Below are positions 1 to 18,066 of a stretch of 64,000 bases of DNA, piece by piece. Location: NCBI RefSeq assembly GCF_964355755.1, contig NC_092672.1:8122001-8186000 (forward strand), in the 5' to 3' direction. Under the pieces are notes generated by a model, which saw only the letters and a list, made by a program, of their open reading frames with translations, was not told the origin of the DNA and did not search any database. Origin of the DNA: Antedon mediterranea. Lineage: Eukaryota > Echinodermata > Crinoidea > Comatulida > Antedonidae. How positions within the stretch are numbered: the stretch's first letter is position 1; every line of letters begins with the position of its first letter. The position numbers and the translations under genes were made by a program.

Positions 1-20
1 TGGAATGCAAACAGTTCCTA

Positions 21-272
21 TAAAGCTCTGTATACACTATCAAACTAGTTTGACAAAAAAAGTTTGATGTGCCCAAATATGGTAGTGATATGATGTCATG
101 TCCATATTTTTTATTTGCTTTTTTGATGTATTTTAATATTTAAGGTGATTATATATATTATTGATGTATTTTTAATGTTATGTATTGAGATGCCAAATAA
201 ATGAAATGAAAAAAATTAAAAATACATGGGCACATCACATTTTTTTATTAAATAAGGTTTGACAAAGCTTTA
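21..272. mobile_element. MITE, TTAA-type family, copy 1
   Basis: The left end reads AAGCTCTGTATACACTATC and the right end is its imperfect inverse (GGTTTGACAAAGCTTTA). The family-specific core words GTGCCCAAATATGGTAGTGA and CACATCACATTTTTTT are present. The middle (about 110-225) is AT-rich sequence not found in the other copies, so this copy probably carries a secondary insertion. It is non-coding and lies in an ALDH4A1 intron upstream of the first visible exon. Confidence 0.7.
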
Positions 273-410
273 GATTATATTTATCCATGTGTCCTCTTCA
301 TAATGCTACCCCTGATGTCTAGTTAGATCTTCTGTAGGTACAGTACTTAATGAATACATATTCAATCTATTAACAAATAATTTAATTTACAATTACGTTA
401 TTTTTAATAG

Positions 411-6310
<5,900 letters not shown>

Positions 6311-7175
6311 TAGCCAACTAAAATTAAAAACATTGAAACAAAACAACCTTGCAGTTAAAAGGATAGTCCCCAGTATTTCAATTTGCTAACATGTGAAATA
6401 TTTTGTTTAATAAAATAGTCAGCTGATGGTAACGGGTAACGAAGCATTAGAGGTATTTGGTGAAAGGTGTTTTTTTAAGCTACAGGATGCATCCTAGCCT
6501 AGAAGGTTAAAACAAATCTGACCCAATTTTCCTTAGAAGTATTAAATTTGTGATAAACTGATTTAGTTACATCCAAGTGCTATGGCAAACTTTTTTAACC
6601 TTTTCATTTTAACAATGCGTTTAGAGGCGCAATTTTTCAGATTAATAATTTTAAGTTTAAAGTGAATAGGATTTTAAATGATATTTTAGCCCTATTAATT
6701 TATTGTAATAATACACAGTATTATTTATTAAAAACACGTTATTGTTTGTGTCTGTATTGTATTGTTTAACAAAGCATAATGATGTAAAAAAACAATTATT
6801 ACAAGGTGCCTGTTTTATGCTAGGAATGTTGTATTTGAGATGTTCCTTATTCCGGTTGGTATGTTAATGGCACAAGCAGGAGAGCTCCCGGAATGGGGTG
6901 TATTAGTTTATCCGAATATGCCCTATTGTATTCTAAAAATAAATGCATTTTCAAACCACCCAATCAGATTGCTTGTAATTGTAGAACATCATAACCGACC
7001 AATTATGAGTGCCATACCTCATTTAATTTTTACTGAAATATAATATTGCAATAATAGTTATATATTATTGTATTAATAGCTTTTGATTTAATTTTTGATA
7101 TTGGACATCCTTTATGTAATATACATATGTGGTGGTTATTTACATATTGATCTATAATAAAAGAAATCGGATTTT
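6311..7175 (+). other. ALDH4A1 3' untranslated region with candidate poly(A) signals
   Basis: It follows the ALDH4A1 stop directly. AATAAA hexamers occur at 6409-6414 and 7156-7161. The second sits in TCTATAATAAAAGAAATC and is followed by a T-rich stretch, as expected downstream of a cleavage site. No conserved open frame was recognised in between. The real 3' end is inferred. Confidence 0.5.
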
Positions 7176-8861
7176 TCTTTTTATTTTTGGTATATTTGTG
7201 TTTCATTTTAAATTGTCAATAGGTGTTTGTGTACATGTGTGGACATTTATTTCCGACTGAAATAACATTAAAGGGGGAAAAAAGTACATGGCAGTCAGGG
7301 TCAAATCTAGAACTTGTGCAAAAGCACTTGCCACGACTTGACCCCTTCAGTAAAATAAGGTGAAATAGCAGTTTGTAAATCATAAATTAATTCAATATTA
7401 CCTATTTATACGATTATTGATATACACTCCTTGAACCAATAAAATGCCCCACAAAAAAAATGGATAAATGGTGATGTTTCTAGGCGTCGATCTTGGGTCC
7501 AGAAATTGAGAGCCTACCATTTCACAAATAAACATTATTCAATATTTAAATAATAGGTAATTTGTATATAGTACATATTAAATTAAATATTTATTTTACA
7601 TATTCATACCCATTATAAAATGGATGATTACATGGCCATTCTTTGCTCATTTATTTTTGCGACTACATTGTACATTTTTGTGCATGTCTTTTTGTTGTCT
7701 TTTTCTGCGAGTATGTTGTACATTTCTGCGAGTACATTGTAGGTTTCTGCAAGTAAGTCATATATTTCTGCGAATACATTGTCTGTATGTAATTTTATTT
7801 ATAGCCGTGATTGCCTTTATACATATTATGTAAGCTGTTAATGGTTGTAAAAGATGAACATTTTTTTGGGAAAAAAAATCTTCAAAACGAGGTAAAAAAA
7901 CAACACTAAACGAGTCAGACATTTGATAGATTTGTTTTATTCTTGCGCATTCAAAATTAGCGACAATGCCATCACTTTCACATTATAAAAACAACTGTTC
8001 ATCATAAGAGAACAAATTCATCAAATCATTTCTGCAAGATATTAAAAACCAAAGCCATGATAGTTCAAAAACAATACCAGGTAAAGCAGAATTTAGAAAA
8101 CAACATAGAAAAATTGGATTATATAAATTTTCTTAAATAACTGAAGTCATACAAACCTTAAGAACTGGTATCCAATCCAATTTGAGTAAGTACCAGTTTT
8201 TAAAGTTGGTTATATAAAATATAAAATAAAAAATAATATACTACATTAATTATAAATTTTATTCATATTGTCCAATAAATTGACAACTGATTCCAATCAT
8301 TTACTGGTGAGGAATGAGATATCTATCAATCTGCCCCTGTATGTACAGGACCGTATACTGTATGTTGTTCCTAAAGTATCGTATATGAAAAATAACTTAC
8401 ACAAAAGTATATAAATTATTTTAGATTAAAACTTCACCAATGTAATAAAATTTAATATACAGATTCAATATACTATATATGCATACTATGTGTAAATTAT
8501 ATAAAAACAATTAAAATATATTGCACAAACAAATGTAAATAACAGATTTAAAGTTACGAATCATTTTAGAATATTTTACAAAATGATATTACGCCGGTGG
8601 TGCTTCCTTGCTGGTGTAGTGTGGGCGAGTGGTGCCACATGCTACTGTGGCACTTTTTTTAGTTCATTACCTAGCTTTTAGCATACCTTTGGGTATACCA
8701 AAGCAAATGTATTGCCTTGGGGTAACAAACATGTAATAATTTTGTGTTTTTAAAAGATCCTCAACAATTTTTATAAATATTTATGGACCACCATATCAAA
8801 ATTACTCTACTGCAGTTATTACATTCTATTCTGGTTACTGTTGATTCTGCTTATAAAATTA
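7176..8861. other. Intergenic AT-rich DNA between convergent genes
   Basis: No gene recognised. An AATAAA on the minus strand (TTTATT at 7936-7941) could end a long CAMTA 3'UTR. The stretch 7624-7800 has imperfect repeats of a TTTCTGCGA(G/A)TACATTGTA type word, which explains the short open frame there. Confidence 0.4.
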
Positions 8862-9256
8862 TTTATCAAGATTTTTTGGGTAATCCTGAACATCTCATAT
8901 AAACACCATGTCACGAATGAGGAAGTCAGCAACAGGATCAAGCTGCAAGAGAGCAATTGGACCATACAGAGACCTGATATCAATTGTGAAAAGCAGAAAG
9001 CTGGAGTGGTACGGACAGCTGACGAGATCCAGTGGGCTGGCCAAGACCATCCTACAGGGTACTGTACCAGGAGGGAGAAGGAGAGACAGACAGAGAAAAA
9101 GGTGAGAAGACAACATCAAGGAATGAACAGGTTTGACCTTTGTTGACTCACAACGAGCTACAGAGGACAGAGACCGATGGAGGAGGATTGTCCAAAGTCA
9201 GCAGTGATGCCTCAACAACCCTATCAGGGGTTAGGAGACAGAACTGAACTGACTGA
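8862..9256 (+). mobile_element. RTE-like LINE fragment, 3' end of the RT ORF
   Basis: Plus-strand translation in more than one frame gives ILNISYKHHVTNEEVSNRI, then RKLEWYGQLTRSSGLAKTIL and QGTVPGGRRRDRQ. These are followed, after in-frame stops, by EDRDRWRRIV and NNPIRG. This is the conserved C-terminal tail of many invertebrate endonuclease-reverse transcriptase proteins (wet-side KWFGHV.R motif and GRRR.RP.K). At least one frameshift and several stops are present. It ends in an ACTGAACTGACTGAC tail. Confidence 0.85.
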
Positions 9257-10034
9257 CACTCTGATTACAGTATTACTGCCGCATACATAAACCTATAACT
9301 AACCTAATATGTTATTGCAGTAAAAATATAGTTACTGCAGTACCTGCAGTAGAATAATTTGTATATGATCCCTTATTTTCATACACCATACCATATTATA
9401 CTTAAGAAAACACAAGGTGCAGAGAGTTTATATTTTTCAAATGTTAGATATTAGCAACTTGTTTAGACCGTCCATTGATGGCAGAAGATTGGACAGTTAG
9501 GATCATATGGATTTGTCCAGTCAAGTTGACATTGTCGCTCTTAATAATAAGAACATATAGAATACAATAATCTAACTAATAATATATTTATATAGATAAA
9601 CTTTTATACAATTCAATATTCGTTTACAAATGTAATCCATAAAAAAAAATTACTATACAACAATAGTACAGTATACTTGAAAGATTAAAAATTGGCATTT
9701 ATATCCATTAACAGTTTTTAACCTAATTTTTAATTATTAAAAATATTAGTATTAAGCTATAATAATCAGTTATACATAACACTTCAACAACCAAACTGTT
9801 CAATATAAACATCTTTTTCTATTAAGAGTTAGTACTTATATCCACAATCAAGTTGAACAAAATGTTCAAAAATATACATCCTTTTTCAAAAGTATGAGCA
9901 ATATTCCTCTATGATATTAATCCAAAAAATGTAAAAAAGGCACACACATCTCTCGCATCTCTCAGAGACACATCAATTTATATAATCAGTTTGCACCATA
10001 TCAAAGACACATTTATATATTTTTACTAGTTTAC
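9257..10034. other. Intergenic or CAMTA 3' region without recognised gene
   Basis: AT-rich. On the minus strand at about 9,541-9,440 there is an open stretch after a weak pyrimidine/AG (frame including TNPYDPNCPIFCHQWTV), which I could not assign to any family. Nothing else is supported. Confidence 0.3.
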
Positions 10035-10305
10035 TATATAACCTTGGGTGTAATCCCACTTCGGGTTTAATCCCACCCCCTACATTATGTCTGATTTCAC
10101 AAACAGGCATATCCCCGGGTATAGTCCCAGTATTGAATTTTGTTCTGGATGTAGGCTTCTCTCTAGCCAGTTTAGATAAGTTTTTACAAGAATGCTTTAC
10201 CAACAATTTTTTTCCTGAACCAGAGTTTCCCCCAGTATTGTGCCACCCAAAAGTCAACACAATTTCGTGATATAGGGGGTGGGATTACACCACAGGATAT
10301 ACATT
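10035..10305. mobile_element. MITE-like element with TGGGATTACA-type inverted ends
   Basis: The left end ACCTTGGGTGTAATCCCA and the right end TGGGATTACACCACAGGATA are inverse to each other. Further inverted words (CCCACCCCCTA and AGGGGGTGGGATT) make the left and right ~40 bp partly palindromic. An open frame of 95 codons on the minus strand crosses it but does not resemble any protein I know. Confidence 0.55.
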
Positions 10306-12966
10306 AATAATTAATTTTTTAGAAACCCTTATACTCTATATGATTATGTTTCAAATTGAGAAGTTTATCTAATTTCATTGCTTGTGTATAAATTTATCAA
10401 ATCTGTACCTATCAAAGATACAACTAACATTTCTAACCTCATAGGCAAAGGTATTAATGAATACAATTAGAAACAAATTTAAGGATAAACAAGGCCATAT
10501 ACCGGCATGCTCAAATTTGAGTTAGTGTTTACTGACTGACCGACCGACAAAGTGAGCTGTAGAGTCGCGTTTGCACACAACTAAAAAGACACTATGTGAA
10601 CCATAAATATATAGTTTATGTATCCATGCATTAATGTACCAATCTCTGAATATAACCTGGAACAAACTCGAAAAACTAATAACACCAATATAGACAATAC
10701 AGCAATTCATATGTATCCAAGTTTATAACTGGTGTGAATAGGAGTATGGCTATTCCTAATATTGGTATTAAGATTGACATTAAACTGGTGTATGCTGCCA
10801 TGTGATTGGTCAAAATGGTTAATACAATTTTTTTATTCTGGAGTGATAGTGAACAGATGTGAACTTACAGTATAGTTCAATACATTGTCCCCAAACATGA
10901 ATATTGTTCAGACATTGGATAGAAAATGTTATTAAAACTGGCACTTTATCTAAGAGCACATGGAATGCAATGGCAGTTGCACAAACCATGAAGGAAAAAA
11001 CCTCCATGCACAAATTACTTCAATGATCTACATCAATACTGTTTATCTACTCATTTAATTTTCCACTAACAACTAGTTAAAGCAACCGAATTGTCCATCC
11101 AAAGACAATGGTCTGCCCATGCAAGAAGCATTTATGACCTTAATCGGCATGTGGATCTTCTAGAACGGCACCTATACAAATGTGGTCTTGAAAAAATTAT
11201 CCACACTTATTGTATAAGAAACTACAAGCTTTAATAAGACATATACAATAATGAAGACAAAATGATGTAATTTACAATTAGAGCAATTACATCTTAGAAA
11301 CTACAGGATTTCCTAATATACAGACAGTAGCTGACGAAAAGCTCTATAAGGAAAAAAGGCCAATGACATGGATACAATGCCAGTGACATGGTTACAATTT
11401 CAGTGACATGGTTACGATTCCAGTACCATGGTTACGATGTCAGTGACATGGTTACAATGTCAATGCCAATGTAATTGAAAATCAATTTCTAACCTAAACT
11501 CTTGCTTAGCCTTGCCAATAACTCACATGAATGAAATATTATCAACGTATCATTTAGAAGTACAATAACAAATATATATATATATAATTTATATATAAAA
11601 ATTTACAGGCACAGAACAAATTCTAAACTGCCCGGTAATATATTAATTCAGCAATCCAAACTATGAAAAAAAGTTTGTATGCAAAACTTAGGTCTGTAAA
11701 AAAAACACTGTTGAAAAAGTTATAAAAATCGCCTTAGAATTCTGACCTAGAAATATTTATTTATAACTAAAACCATTAATTAATAATAATACTCAATAAA
11801 ACTTAGCATTAGAAATAGAAATACTATATTTTCATATAAGTATTTTCAAGACAGTATTTTCAATAAAAGCTATAAGGTAAAATAATAATAAGTATTATAA
11901 ATATACTAAATACAAACTCTGCTATTATATACAATAAGTACCAATGTGTACTTGTATGCATCTATATAAAGACTTGTTTCTCTCAATAGATTATCTAGTA
12001 AAGCACACCTTAAAAACTATAGCCTTAACCACTTTCAATAACCAATATTATATTCATAGCTCGTATATACATTCTACTAGTGATCCTTTCAAACTATGTT
12101 TTACTCAATTAAACATTATATACATATGTTTTCCAGATATCAAATAGTAAACAAATTAATATTTAAAACATGATACTTTATAAATAATATTAATTAGTTA
12201 ATATACTAGAAAATGTATGACGAGTCGTCTCGTCAGGAGAAAATTAAACATGTTTGAAGTTCTAGCAATGACCTATAAACTACGCTATCTCAAGATGACT
12301 CCTCTTGTCGAGATTCAACTTAGACAGCACTGACAAGTTAAGACGTTTCGTCAGGCCTTGTCGTACGACACTGTCTGAGTTGGCCTTTACACTTTCCTTT
12401 ATATTATTATTATTTTATTTGATCTTTAAATGATTCTATGATGATATTGAAATGTTGATTGATCGCGACAACTGCTGATGTTTCATTTAATTACCACCTT
12501 TTGTGTAAGTTTTTTTTGTTGTTAAAAAATAAAACTCATGAAAAATATGGAAACGTGTTTTCAAAAAGCTGCCCTTTGTCCAAAAAAAAATTGAATAAAC
12601 CACAGGAGTAAAAATTAACCTCTTCCCTGCTTCAACTAACAATGAAAATGCTTTAAATGTTTTAACAACTTTCAAATTTCTCTTTGTCAAATGGAAAATC
12701 AGTATTTAAAAACAGTACTGTACTTCCAATTTTCAAGGATTTTGTTCGATAATTATAAAATGTAATTATAAAATTTAAAAATATAACCCTATAGCATATG
12801 GTTGATCAAAAAACAAAAGACACAAATATTATATCAGTTATGACAAGACATAGAAAACATAAAATGGAATGTACCTGTAAACAGAAAAAGTTTGGATGGG
12901 GAGAGAAAGTTAAGTTATTCAAAGGTGTGTTCTTACGGAAAAATTCCAATTGGTTAATTGGTTTCT
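10306..12966. other. AT-rich non-coding stretch
   Basis: No gene recognised on either strand. It contains the 20-bp repeat at 11,363-11,467, listed separately. It would be intergenic, or 3'UTR/terminal intron of CAMTA if that gene extends left of 18,260. Confidence 0.35.
11363..11467. repeat. Short tandem array, 20-bp unit, about five copies
   Basis: The unit is CAGTGACATGGTTACAATGT with several substitutions per copy (for example CAGTACCATGGTTACGATGT). It is non-coding. Confidence 0.85.
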
Positions 12967-14003
12967 GTTAACCCTACTCTGGAGGTACGAGGGGTGTCAG
13001 AGGTGTACCCTTAATAGGTTCTACTGTGTTAACCCTACTCTGGAGGTACGAGGGGTGTCAGAGGTGTACCCTTAATAGGTTCTACTGTGTTAACCCTACT
13101 CTGGAGGTACGAGGGGTGTCAGAGGTGTACCCTTAATAGGTTCTACTGTGTTAACCCTACTCTGGAGGTACGAGGGGTGTCAGAGGTGTACCCTTAATAG
13201 GTTCTACTGTGTTAACCCTACTCTGGAGGTACGAGGGGTGTCAGAGGTGTACCCTTAATAGGTTCTACTGTGTTAACCCTACTCTGGAGGTACGAGGGGT
13301 GTCAGAGGTGTACCCTTAATAGGTTCTACTGTGTTAACCCTACTCTGGAGGTACGAGGGGTGTCAGAGGTGTACCCTTAATAGGTTCTACTGTGTTAACC
13401 CTACTCTGGAGGTACGAGGGGTGTCAGAGGTGTACCCTTAATAGGTTCTACTGTGTTAACCCTACTCTGGAGGTACGAGGGGTGTCAGAGGTGTACCCTT
13501 AATAGGTTCTACTGTGTTAACCCTACTCTGGAGGTACGAGGGGTGTCAGAGGTGTACCCTTAATAGGTTCTACTGTGTTAACCCTACTCTGGAGGTACGA
13601 GGGGTGTCAGAGGTGTACCCTTAATAGGTTCTACTGTGTTAACCCTACTCTGGAGGTACGAGGGGTGTCAGAGGTGTACCCTTAATAGGTTCTACTGTGT
13701 TAACCCTACTCTGGAGGTACGAGGGGTGTCAGAGGTGTACCCTTAATAGGTTCTACTGTGTTAACCCTACTCTGGAGGTACGAGGGGTGTCAGAGGTGTA
13801 CCCTTAATAGGTTCTACTGTGTTAACCCTACTCTGGAGGTACGAGGGGTGTCAGAGGTGTATCCTTAATAGGTTCTACTGTGTTAACCCTACTCTGGAGG
13901 TACGAGGGGTGTCAGAGGTGTACCCTTAATAGGTTCTACTGTGTTAACCCTACTCTGGAGGTACGAGGGGTGTCAGAGGTGTACCCTTAATAGGTTCTAC
14001 TGT
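12967..14003. repeat. Minisatellite, 61-bp unit, 17 copies
   Basis: There are exactly seventeen 61-bp units (1,037 bp), virtually identical; the one change I saw is GTATCC for GTACCC near 13,860. Each unit carries GTTAACCCTACTCTGGAGGT, ACGAGGGGTGTCAGAGGTGT and ACCCTTAATAGGTTCTACTG. The second half resembles the terminal repeat of the DNA transposon seen at 18,067-18,213 (CCCCTTAATGGGG, GGTTCTATTGTA). It lies between ALDH4A1 and CAMTA and has no spacers or coding potential. Confidence 0.98.
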
Positions 14004-14125
14004 AGTGCATTGAATTACTTTATAATTCACTTTATTCACTCAAATAAATGTTTACCAAGTGAAATGAAAAATATGTTTATGAACCATCATCATAGACTAA
14101 GTGGTCTATGTATGAACGAAAATGT

Positions 14126-14450
14126 GATTGAGCAAATTGCGATTAAGCAAATGCGATTGGGAAAACTGAGATTGAGCAAACTGCAATTGATCAAATGCAA
14201 TTGAGCAAACCGAGATTGAGCAAATTGCGATTGGGCAAACCGAGATTAAGCAAATTGCGATTGGGCAAACCGAGATTAAGCAAATTGCGATTGGGCAAAC
14301 CGAGATTGAGAAAAACTACAATTGGGCAAACCGAGATTGAGCAAACTGCGATTGAGCAAACTGCGATTGAGCAAACTGTGATTGAGCAAACTGCAATTGA
14401 GCAAAATGTAATTGAGCTAACTATGATTAAGCAAACTACGATTGAAGTTG
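14126..14450. repeat. Tandem array, 15-bp unit, about 21 copies
   Basis: The unit approximates GATTGAGCAAACTGC, with frequent variants (GATTGGGCAAACCGA, GATTAAGCAAATTGC). Because 15 is a multiple of three, an open frame of Ile-Glu-Gln-Thr-type repeats runs through it. That frame has no sign of being a gene. Confidence 0.9.
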
Positions 14451-14882
14451 TATAGTTTTACTGAACTCTGCCAGTAAAGACAGAGTTGACACAGTCTGAG
14501 TAATTAAGTCTAGTTAAAAAGTAGACCGTGTTTTGACCAATTGAGATTCGGTGTGAAATCATAAATACGACAGATTATTTGTTTTCACTGGAATATTCCT
14601 GGAGATTATTGAATCTACTTGGAAGAGGAGAAAATAAAAAGCATTAAATAAACTTAAAAACCACTGGAAATCAATGCAAAATCACACACATACAGGCTGT
14701 AGATACATATATAAATTATACAATTTTAAAAAGTTATTAAAATATAAAAGTTAAATTAATTCTCTCGCTACAATCCATAAGAGTTGTGGAGAACTATGTT
14801 TCAAAGAATCAAAAATGATTCTATTTAAATTACAGTTAGTTATAATAGTTTTATACATCAGAAAGTTAGGTGACCAAAAGAC

Positions 14883-15057
14883 AGACGTACTGTCCACTGA
14901 CAACAGCTACTTGACCATAACGTACTGCCCACTGACAAAGGATACAGCTACTTCACCATCAAGAACGTACTGCCCACTGACAAAGGATACAGCTACTTGA
15001 CCATCAAGAACGTACTGCTCACTTACAAAGAATACAGCTACAATTGACCATCAAGAA
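14883..15057. repeat. Tandem array, 45-bp unit, about four copies
   Basis: The unit contains ACGTACTGCCCACTGACAAA, GGATACAGCTACTTGACC and ATCAAGA. The first copy is shortened and the last diverged. It is non-coding. Confidence 0.85.
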
Positions 15058-15178
15058 GGACAAGTATATCCAACCGTGGTGTTGGTCCAATGTCTGCAGT
15101 TGTTTTAGATCCAACCAGAGGAAACGGTTCTGCATCAAGAATCAACCAGATTAAATTGTCCGGTCTTGACTTGTTTCA

Positions 15179-15194
15179 TCACACACTTTTTGAT
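15179..15194 (-). other. Candidate terminal coding exon of CAMTA
   Basis: A good minus-strand acceptor (TGCTTTCTCATCTCAG) precedes 15,194. Joined to the last certain CAMTA exon (18,260-18,334, ending in phase 2) it would add Arg-Ser-Lys-Ser-Val and a TGA at 15,179-15,181. A 24-nt micro-exon with a strong GTAAGT donor is also possible at 17,358-17,381, reading ALWDLED before a stop at the next junction. Neither end is supported by a family motif I recognise, so both are guesses from splice signals and phase. Confidence 0.3.
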
Positions 15195-15584
15195 CTGAGA
15201 TGAGAAAGCAATTCTGAATTAATATTACAGAAACATGTTTCTTTCATGCCTTTATAAAATAAACAAAGGGGGAAATAACCAAGCATGGCAGGGATAAAGA
15301 GAAATCAGTGATGTCAAAGAAACAAAACAATTTTTATAATATTATAGGAAGTTAAAAAAAAAATTAACTAAAATCTTTATAATCAAACCATTGTATAAGT
15401 ACTATAACATTAAAAAGGACCTAATTTGTAATACAATAAATACTGTTTGGGCAATGAAGACACGTTTAAGTAAGGTAGTTTTTAAACTGGGCATTATTCG
15501 TCAGGCTAGTAGTAGTAGTACTAAATTCAGTCTGTATTATCCCTAATTTGGGCTTTTGCAACAAAATCAATTACGACCACACAA

Positions 15585-15715
15585 CAGTGGAACTGTAGCT
15601 GTGTGGTTAAAATGCTTGCCTTCCAATCCCTAGATCCAGGTCCATATAAACAAACAAGGTAGAGCCAACCACTATTCAGGAGAAACTCATTAAGCGATGA
15701 CCCTTGACCCTATAC
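15585..15715 (+). mobile_element. tRNA-like SINE head, family B, second copy
   Basis: It contains TGTAGCTGTGTGGTTAAAAT (A-box/D-arm-like), GCTTGCCTTCCAATCCCTAG and a decayed B box, followed by a pyrimidine-poor body. It matches the head at 4,945-5,040 in inverse orientation. Confidence 0.5.
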
Positions 15716-16420
15716 AGTATTTGTAATGTTCCGAAATATACATACAAAATCTAGTAAACAGAAATATATCAAATGAAGTACAGTAACATTCCCAAGTAAT
15801 ACCACATTTTAAATTTGTGTTAATGATTTTGTTAAAAAGATGCAATTTTTTTTTTTTAATGCAGGAAATTATTTCACAAGCATTGGTGTTAAAAAGATCA
15901 AATTTCTCATTTTCTAACTCATTTTGCAGTGTATGTACTAAGGATGTTCCTGTACTAATATAAATATAATAATATACAAGATGAAATTACGAAGGGAAAC
16001 TAGAAAATCCAATAATTATAATATTTCAAGTACAATGAAAACAATCATTGTTTAAAATTGAGGTAAATCAAGAATAATGGGAAAGCGTGCAAAAACTTTA
16101 AATTAAAAAGGGCTTAACAAAAGGTTTTATTTTTACAATCAGCAGTGCATATTGCATTGAGGAGTGTTTTACAGGCCAATTTTTGTGGCAAAAAATTTAG
16201 TACAGTAATAGTTTTCAACTGAAAGAAAAGATAAATCGCAATTCAAGGTGGTTTTTTTTATGCATAAATGTCATACATTTGCTTTTATAACTGTGATTAA
16301 ATTGTTAAAATAGTATTATATATCGACAATTGAGTAAATAAAGGCGTAGGAAAAAATAGTTTATTAATTTTAAGATGCAAAGATAATTTGTAGGTGTGTA
16401 GACTAAAGTGTATAAACATG

Positions 16421-16575
16421 TTAAGCTCTGTCTACACTATCAAACTAGTTTGTGATGTGCCCAAATATGGTAGTGATATTTCCAATTATGGTAGCGATAT
16501 GACATCATCATGTCCATATATGGGCACATCACATTTTTTGTCACATAAAGTTTGATAGTGTAGACAAAACCTTAA
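16421..16575. mobile_element. MITE, TTAA-type family, copy 3 (best preserved)
   Basis: TTAA plus GCTCTGTCTACACTATCAAA on the left; GTTTGATAGTGTAGACAAAA then CCTTAA on the right. The internal words GTGATGTGCCCAAATATGGT, GACATCATCATGTCCATATA and GGGCACATCACATTTT are themselves partly palindromic. It is about 155 bp and non-coding. It serves as the reference copy for the family in this window. Confidence 0.85.
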
Positions 16576-17484
16576 GTTGGCACAGGAAAAATATATGAAA
16601 AGTTGTATAAATGTGTTGCTTTCATTTCATGACACTCTTTTTTATATATCGTTATTTCAAATAAATATTAATTTAACACTTTTTAGTGTAAAATTCAATA
16701 ATTTCTAGAAGCACATGACACCTATATTATAACCATATATTGATGATATTCTAACACTATATAAATTTACAATGATACATGAAACACAAAAAAATTTACA
16801 TCAAGTATAGGAATTTTTAACAAGCATAAAACATATAAGACAATAATAATATATTAATACATATCTTTTTACAGTTCAGTGTAATTTTAAATTTTCAGAA
16901 ATGAACAAATGCTTTTTTTCAATGGTGTGGTTAATTAACTCTGGTTCTTGATTTTAACACCATATGTTGTTGGAAAAAAAACAATACTTTGTTGGGATTG
17001 ACGGAGAAGTTTGTCAACATTCACACGTTTTATTTGTTTATGTACCATACTTAGATTTGAATAAAAATAACTCTATATACTGTTTGAGATTTTAAAACAT
17101 CAATTGGTCAGTGGTTCCCAATCTATGGTATGCAAATACAATTGGGGAATTTAGCAGTAAGCAGTTGCGAGACTGAGGTCATGGCATGCAGTAATTATAA
17201 GGGTAAGGGTCAGCAATCTTTAACCAATTGGGTCACATGAATCCAAAATGTTGGGAACCACTGAATTAGATAGAAAAGCACAACTGGATTACAATTGAAA
17301 TAACATCTTCAAAGACAGATAGTTGCAGTATACATAGGGAATACTATAAAAACTTACCAGTCTTCCAAGTCCCAAAGTGCTCTTTTGTATAAACATTAAA
17401 AAGTAATTTAAATAATACTTTGTTTTTATTTATCACAAAATAATTGATAACTTAAATATCCATATATTATATAGATATTTTACA

Positions 17485-17700
17485 TTCGGCCTTACCGCGT
17501 TGAAACATCGGTTCTCATCAGATCACCAAAGTTAAGCAATGTTGGGCCCTAGAGCTTGGATCTGACTGTATATATGGAGCTGGAGTCCCATTAGGCATTT
17601 GAAATCAGCACTGCTGACGAATGGCAGTCCCTGCTTCTATTATTTGTCTCAGACGTATTGGCTCATTCCTTTCTTCTGGTCTAGGTGGGCACTGAATGAG
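17485..17700 (+). mobile_element. 5S-rRNA-derived SINE (SINE3-like) or 5S pseudogene
   Basis: About 17,487-17,600 aligns with 5S rRNA along its length. It contains CATCGGTTCTCATCAGATCA (5S: CTGATCTCGTCTGATC region), AAAGTTAAGCAATGTTGGGC (5S A box AGCTAAGCAGGGTCGGGC), CTTGGATCTG (intermediate element) and GGAGCTGGAGTCCCATTAGG (C-box region). Roughly a fifth of positions differ and it is followed by unrelated sequence to about 17,700 or beyond. That favours a 5S-promoter SINE or a decayed pseudogene over a working 5S gene. Confidence 0.7.
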
Positions 17701-18066
17701 CCCTAACTGCTCAATGATAGGATCAACCAAGGTACTTTAAACTGTCCTGGCTTAGTTTCATCCATCATTCAGATGAATTTAAGACTAATTGTCATTATAT
17801 TATATATATATTATTTATTGTGTGAAAGGGGATCAGTGATTTACAGTACTGTAAAGACACCTAAACAGCAATGGGCTGTTTGCACCTAGTTCCTCCATGC
17901 ATACCAAAGCATTGAGATGTGGAGAAAAATCTTTTCATAATTTAGCTTTTATTAATTACATTTAGAAAAACTGGTTAATTGATAGCACAAGATTAATGTG
18001 TTATTAAGTAAGTATTTTATCTTCAATTCAATGATAAATATAATCAAAATGAGAGACAACTTCATG

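Noticed and set aside
12967-14003. Internal telomeric repeat
   Set aside because: AACCCTA occurs once per 61-bp unit and is not tandem at 6 bp, so it is no telomere relic.
14195-14455. 86-codon frame of Ile-Glu-Gln-Thr repeats
   Set aside because: A product of the 15-bp array, whose period is a multiple of three.
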